Notes under the pieces: model-generated
The model's input: the letters and a program-made list of their open reading frames with translations, nothing else
Told to the model about the DNA's origin: nothing
The model's database searches: none
Translations under genes and position numbers: made by a program
NCBI RefSeq assembly: GCF_002160515.1
Contig: NZ_NFKS01000002.1
Span: 1-64,000 of the forward strand
DNA: 64,000 nt
From: Anaeromassilibacillus sp. An172
Lineage (GTDB): Bacteria; Bacillota; Clostridia; Oscillospirales; Acutalibacteraceae
Direction of reading: 5' to 3'
Shown here: positions 61,778 through 64,000 of the stretch, piece after piece
Layout of the letters: each line of letters begins with the position of its first letter
Position numbering within the stretch: the stretch's first letter is position 1

Positions 61778-62152
61778 ATGGCAACGAAACAATCAGAAAA
61801 CGGGCAGAAGAAAAAAGCCCCGGCCTTCAGCGCCAAGATCGATGCCCTGTGCGACACCGGCTCCAGCACCAAGGCGTTTGCCAGTGTCTGCATTTCCGGG
61901 CGCTTTGTTGTCCGTGACATTGCGGTGATGGAGGGCAAGAACGGACTCTTTGCCCGGATGCCGTGCCGCTCCTACCAGGACAGGCATGGAAACACCCACT
62001 ATTCGGACACCTTCTTCCCGCTGAACGCAAATGACCGCACTGCCATCAATGAGGCGGTTCTGTCCGCTTATCAGCAGGAGCTGGAACAGAGCGAGGCGGA
62101 AGGGCTGGACGAAAGCGAGGACGCATCCGAAGGGATGGCTCCTCAGATGTAA
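61778..62152 (+). CDS. SpoVG family protein
   Basis: This 124-residue protein matches SpoVG: KAFASVCISGRFVVRDIAVM, FARMPCRSYQDRHGNTHY, then SDTFFPLNANDRTAINEAVL. SpoVG proteins are small RNA/DNA-binding regulators that affect sporulation and cell division in firmicutes; ICE copies may alter host expression. It ends with an acidic stretch and SEGMAPQM. AGGAGG precedes the ATG. Confidence 0.88.
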   Translation: MATKQSENGQKKKAPAFSAKIDALCDTGSSTKAFASVCISGRFVVRDIAVMEGKNGLFARMPCRSYQDRHGNTHYSDTFFPLNANDRTAINEAVLSAYQQELEQSEAEGLDESEDASEGMAPQM

Positions 62153-62262
62153 AGTGGCCGGAGTATTCCGGCAAAGTGCGTAACGAAAACTGAATCAGGC
62201 AGCATGGAGGGATATATCTGCGGATGCGTCCTTTTTTGTTTGCCAACAAGGAGGAAAAATTA

Positions 62263-64000
62263 ATGTCGAAAACAAGCGTTTTCAAGAGGGGCCTCACCGC
62301 ATTTATGGCGATGCTTCTGTGCCTCTCCAGTTTTATCGGTCTTGGAACGACCACTGCCTATGCCGCTGGCGAGCAGGCGGAGGTCTATATGATCTCGTTC
62401 CCCCGTGACGGGGATGCCAACTATGGCGGCGATTGGGGCCATCCGAACCTCCACTATATGAATGGTTGGACAAGTGGAAGTTCCGACAAGACAACGATCC
62501 GGGCCATGGGCTCCTATACGGGAATCGCCTGCTACTGCATCGAGCCTGGTGTCACACAGAACACCGGGGATGTGCTGACCAAGTGGGATGAGAACTTTTG
62601 GGATAACTATCCCTCGAATCTCAACAGCACCATCTCGCCGGATGAGATCAAGACCTTTATTGGCCGGATCTTCCAGTATGGCTATACCGGCAACATCTCT
62701 TTGGACTGGCGCAGCCAGAATGCAGGTGCGGATAACCTGGCCCACCTGATCGCTACCCAGCTCCTCGTCTGGGAAACCGTGGTCGGGGAACGGGATTCCA
62801 ACTTCCAGAAGGTGGACACCGGCGGCTATGACGCAGTGCTGGATCAGATCAGCACCGGCCATCCGCTGTATAACCAGATCATGAGCTACTACAACAGCAT
62901 GGCCACAAACGTACAGAATCACACCAAGCTGCCCAGCTTCATGAGCAAGAGCGCAGACAACGCCCAGACTTTTGAGTTTGAATGGGATGGCAGCCAGTAC
63001 AAGGCAGTTCTCACCGATGAGAACAACGTAGTGGGATCGTTCAGCTTCTCTGCCAGTGAGTCCGGCGTCAACTGTTCTGTGGAGGGCAACCAGCTCGTCA
63101 TCACAGCAGCCGAAGCGCCCAGCGAATTCATGACCATCACCGCCTATAAGGAGGCCACCCGCTATGGCGTGATCACCTGGACGGATGGAAATGTGGGCGG
63201 CGGTGTTCAGGACGTGGCTACGTTTGCCGAAACGGTCAGCGATTCCGTCCAGGGCTTTGTGAACCTGAAAGTAAGTTACGGTTCCGCCAAGATCATTAAG
63301 ACCTCTGAGGATGGCATCGTGGAGGGCCTCTCTTTCCAGATCACAGGGAATGGCGTAGACCAGACCGTCCAGACTGGCTCCAATGGGGAAATCCAGATCG
63401 ATAACCTGAAGCCTGGGGATTACACCATTACCGAGCTGTCGGAAGACCGCTATGTGCCGCAGGATTCCCAGACCGTGACGGTTTATGCCGGTCAGGTGGC
63501 CACTGTGGAATTCTCCAATATCCTGAAGAAATTCACGGTGGAGCTTACCAAGAGCGACAGTGAAAAGGGCGAGGCCCAGGGCGATGCAACCCTCGCCGGA
63601 GCCAAGTATGGCCTTTACAATGGAGAGGATCTTGTGGACACCTATACCACCGATGAAAATGGCTCCTTTACGACAGCAGAGTACATTTGCGGCCCTGACT
63701 GGACGATCCGTGAGATCGAGCCGAGTCCGGGCTACCTGCTGGATGAAACCGTCCATGAGGTGGGTGCTGATGCCGGGAACTTTACCATCGAGCATAATAC
63801 CATTCCGGTAGGCGTAGGCGAAGATGTGATCAAGGGCGATATTGCCATCATCAAGCACACGGACGATGGCAGCACTCAGATCGAGACACCGGAGGAAGGG
63901 GCTGAATTCCAGATTTACCTGAAGTCAGCAGGCAGCTACGATGCCGCCGATCCGGATGAGCGGGATATCCTGACCTGCGATGCCGATGGCTTCGCACAGA
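62263..64000 (+). CDS. Thioester-domain and Cna-B/SpaA-type surface adhesin (incomplete at window end)
   Basis: The frame stays open to the window end, giving 579 residues so far. A signal peptide (FMAMLLCLSSFIGLGTTTAYA) is followed by a thioester domain: Cys in YTGIACYCIEPG and Gln in LIATQLLVWE are the expected Cys-Gln pair for covalent binding to host. Repeated Cna-B/SpaA-like units follow with GEIQIDNLKPGDYTITEL and SFTTAEYICGPDWTIREIE. A cell-wall anchor (LPxTG) should lie beyond the window. The adhesin is ICE cargo and begins after AAGGAGG. Confidence 0.92.
   Translation, partial: MSKTSVFKRGLTAFMAMLLCLSSFIGLGTTTAYAAGEQAEVYMISFPRDGDANYGGDWGHPNLHYMNGWTSGSSDKTTIRAMGSYTGIACYCIEPGVTQNTGDVLTKWDENFWDNYPSNLNSTISPDEIKTFIGRIFQYGYTGNISLDWRSQNAGADNLAHLIATQLLVWETVVGERDSNFQKVDTGGYDAVLDQISTGHPLYNQIMSYYNSMATNVQNHTKLPSFMSKSADNAQTFEFEWDGSQYKAVLTDENNVVGSFSFSASESGVNCSVEGNQLVITAAEAPSEFMTITAYKEATRYGVITWTDGNVGGGVQDVATFAETVSDSVQGFVNLKVSYGSAKIIKTSEDGIVEGLSFQITGNGVDQTVQTGSNGEIQIDNLKPGDYTITELSEDRYVPQDSQTVTVYAGQVATVEFSNILKKFTVELTKSDSEKGEAQGDATLAGAKYGLYNGEDLVDTYTTDENGSFTTAEYICGPDWTIREIEPSPGYLLDETVHEVGADAGNFTIEHNTIPVGVGEDVIKGDIAIIKHTDDGSTQIETPEEGAEFQIYLKSAGSYDAADPDERDILTCDADGFAQ

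Larger units (their letters stand above)
53172..64000. mobile_element. Tn1549-like integrative conjugative element, left part
   Basis: The boundary is placed where flavodoxin homology stops, just after GGATATCCTAA at about 53170-53180. From there the DNA is visibly richer in G+C and codon use changes. The genes are small, co-directional and often overlapping, and they match the accessory set of clostridial Tn1549/CTn-type elements (DUF4314, ribbon-helix-helix, LPD/ArdA-type, DUF3789, Dam, AbrB, DUF3849, SpoVG, thioester adhesin). No integrase, relaxase or conjugation gene is within the window; they are expected further right. The exact att core cannot be fixed from one junction. Confidence 0.85.

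Noticed and set aside
62260-63858. A 532-residue open frame on the minus strand opposite the adhesin
   Set aside because: The plus strand has a ribosome site, signal peptide, thioester and Cna-B motifs; the minus frame has no recognisable motif and is a by-product of G+C-rich codon use.

Overview
The window looks like the chromosome of a spore-forming, anaerobic clostridium, probably of the Oscillospiraceae/Ruminococcaceae kind. The evidence is low-G+C coding with strong AGGAGG ribosome sites, a SpoIVB-type sporulation protease, a T-box leader, an ANTAR regulator beside glutamine synthetase, EFR1-type flavodoxin/ferredoxin fusions and a secreted dockerin protein. From about 53.17 kb the sequence changes abruptly to G+C-richer DNA, the left part of a Tn1549-like integrative conjugative element (ICE) that runs off the window end.

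Chromosomal layout. 0.1-6.1 kb: a MATE exporter with a divergent LysR regulator, then the biotin operon bioY-bioB-bioD-bioA behind a BirA-type operator. 6.3-9.7 kb: secreted repeat protein(s), an EFR1 flavoprotein, a YihY/BrkB membrane protein and a HAD phosphatase. 9.8-13.5 kb: a T-box with an apparent Ile specifier ahead of ilvB-ilvA-ridA, which together make the first isoleucine-specific steps. 13.6-24.8 kb: a nitrogen block with a CarD-like regulator, nadE, purF, an ANTAR regulator and glnA on the minus strand, and gltB-gltD on the plus strand. The glnA and gltB leaders each carry a promoter followed at once by an intrinsic terminator, and they share a 10-nt element. 25-37 kb: a K+ channel, an ABC-F protein, a zinc-ribbon/TPR protein, tRNA-Ala, a MATE/MerR pair with a 19-bp-spacer promoter, a lipoprotein, Bcp, a hydrolase, an acetyltransferase and SpoIVB. 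37-53 kb: a 1.5-kaa lamin-tail/metallophosphoesterase/dockerin exoprotein, YaaA, an unusual peptide deformylase, YccF, a DUF5131-DUF4186 fusion, a transglycosylase, an arsR-permease-thioredoxin-arsC operon, a nuclease lipoprotein, a sirtuin lacking one zinc Cys, an anion permease, a frameshifted LysR gene and a flavodoxin gene cut by the ICE.

ICE (53.17 kb to the end). A dense, co-directional string of small overlapping genes includes DUF4314, ribbon-helix-helix, an ArdA/LPD-type polyvalent protein, DUF3789, a Dam-type adenine methylase, AbrB, DUF3849 and SpoVG-like proteins, then a thioester-domain/Cna-B surface adhesin that is open at the window end. No integrase, relaxase or type IV secretion gene lies inside the window, so the ICE call rests on gene content and the left junction.

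The most unusual signal is that at least nine of the unrelated small ICE proteins end in a similar short tail, an acidic stretch followed by a Gly/Met-rich hydrophobic end (for example GMEM, VMGM, AMGM, GMDMDL, GMTLQ). This could be a shared C-terminal sorting or transfer signal. Domain names for the ICE proteins come from recalled family resemblance, not from a search.
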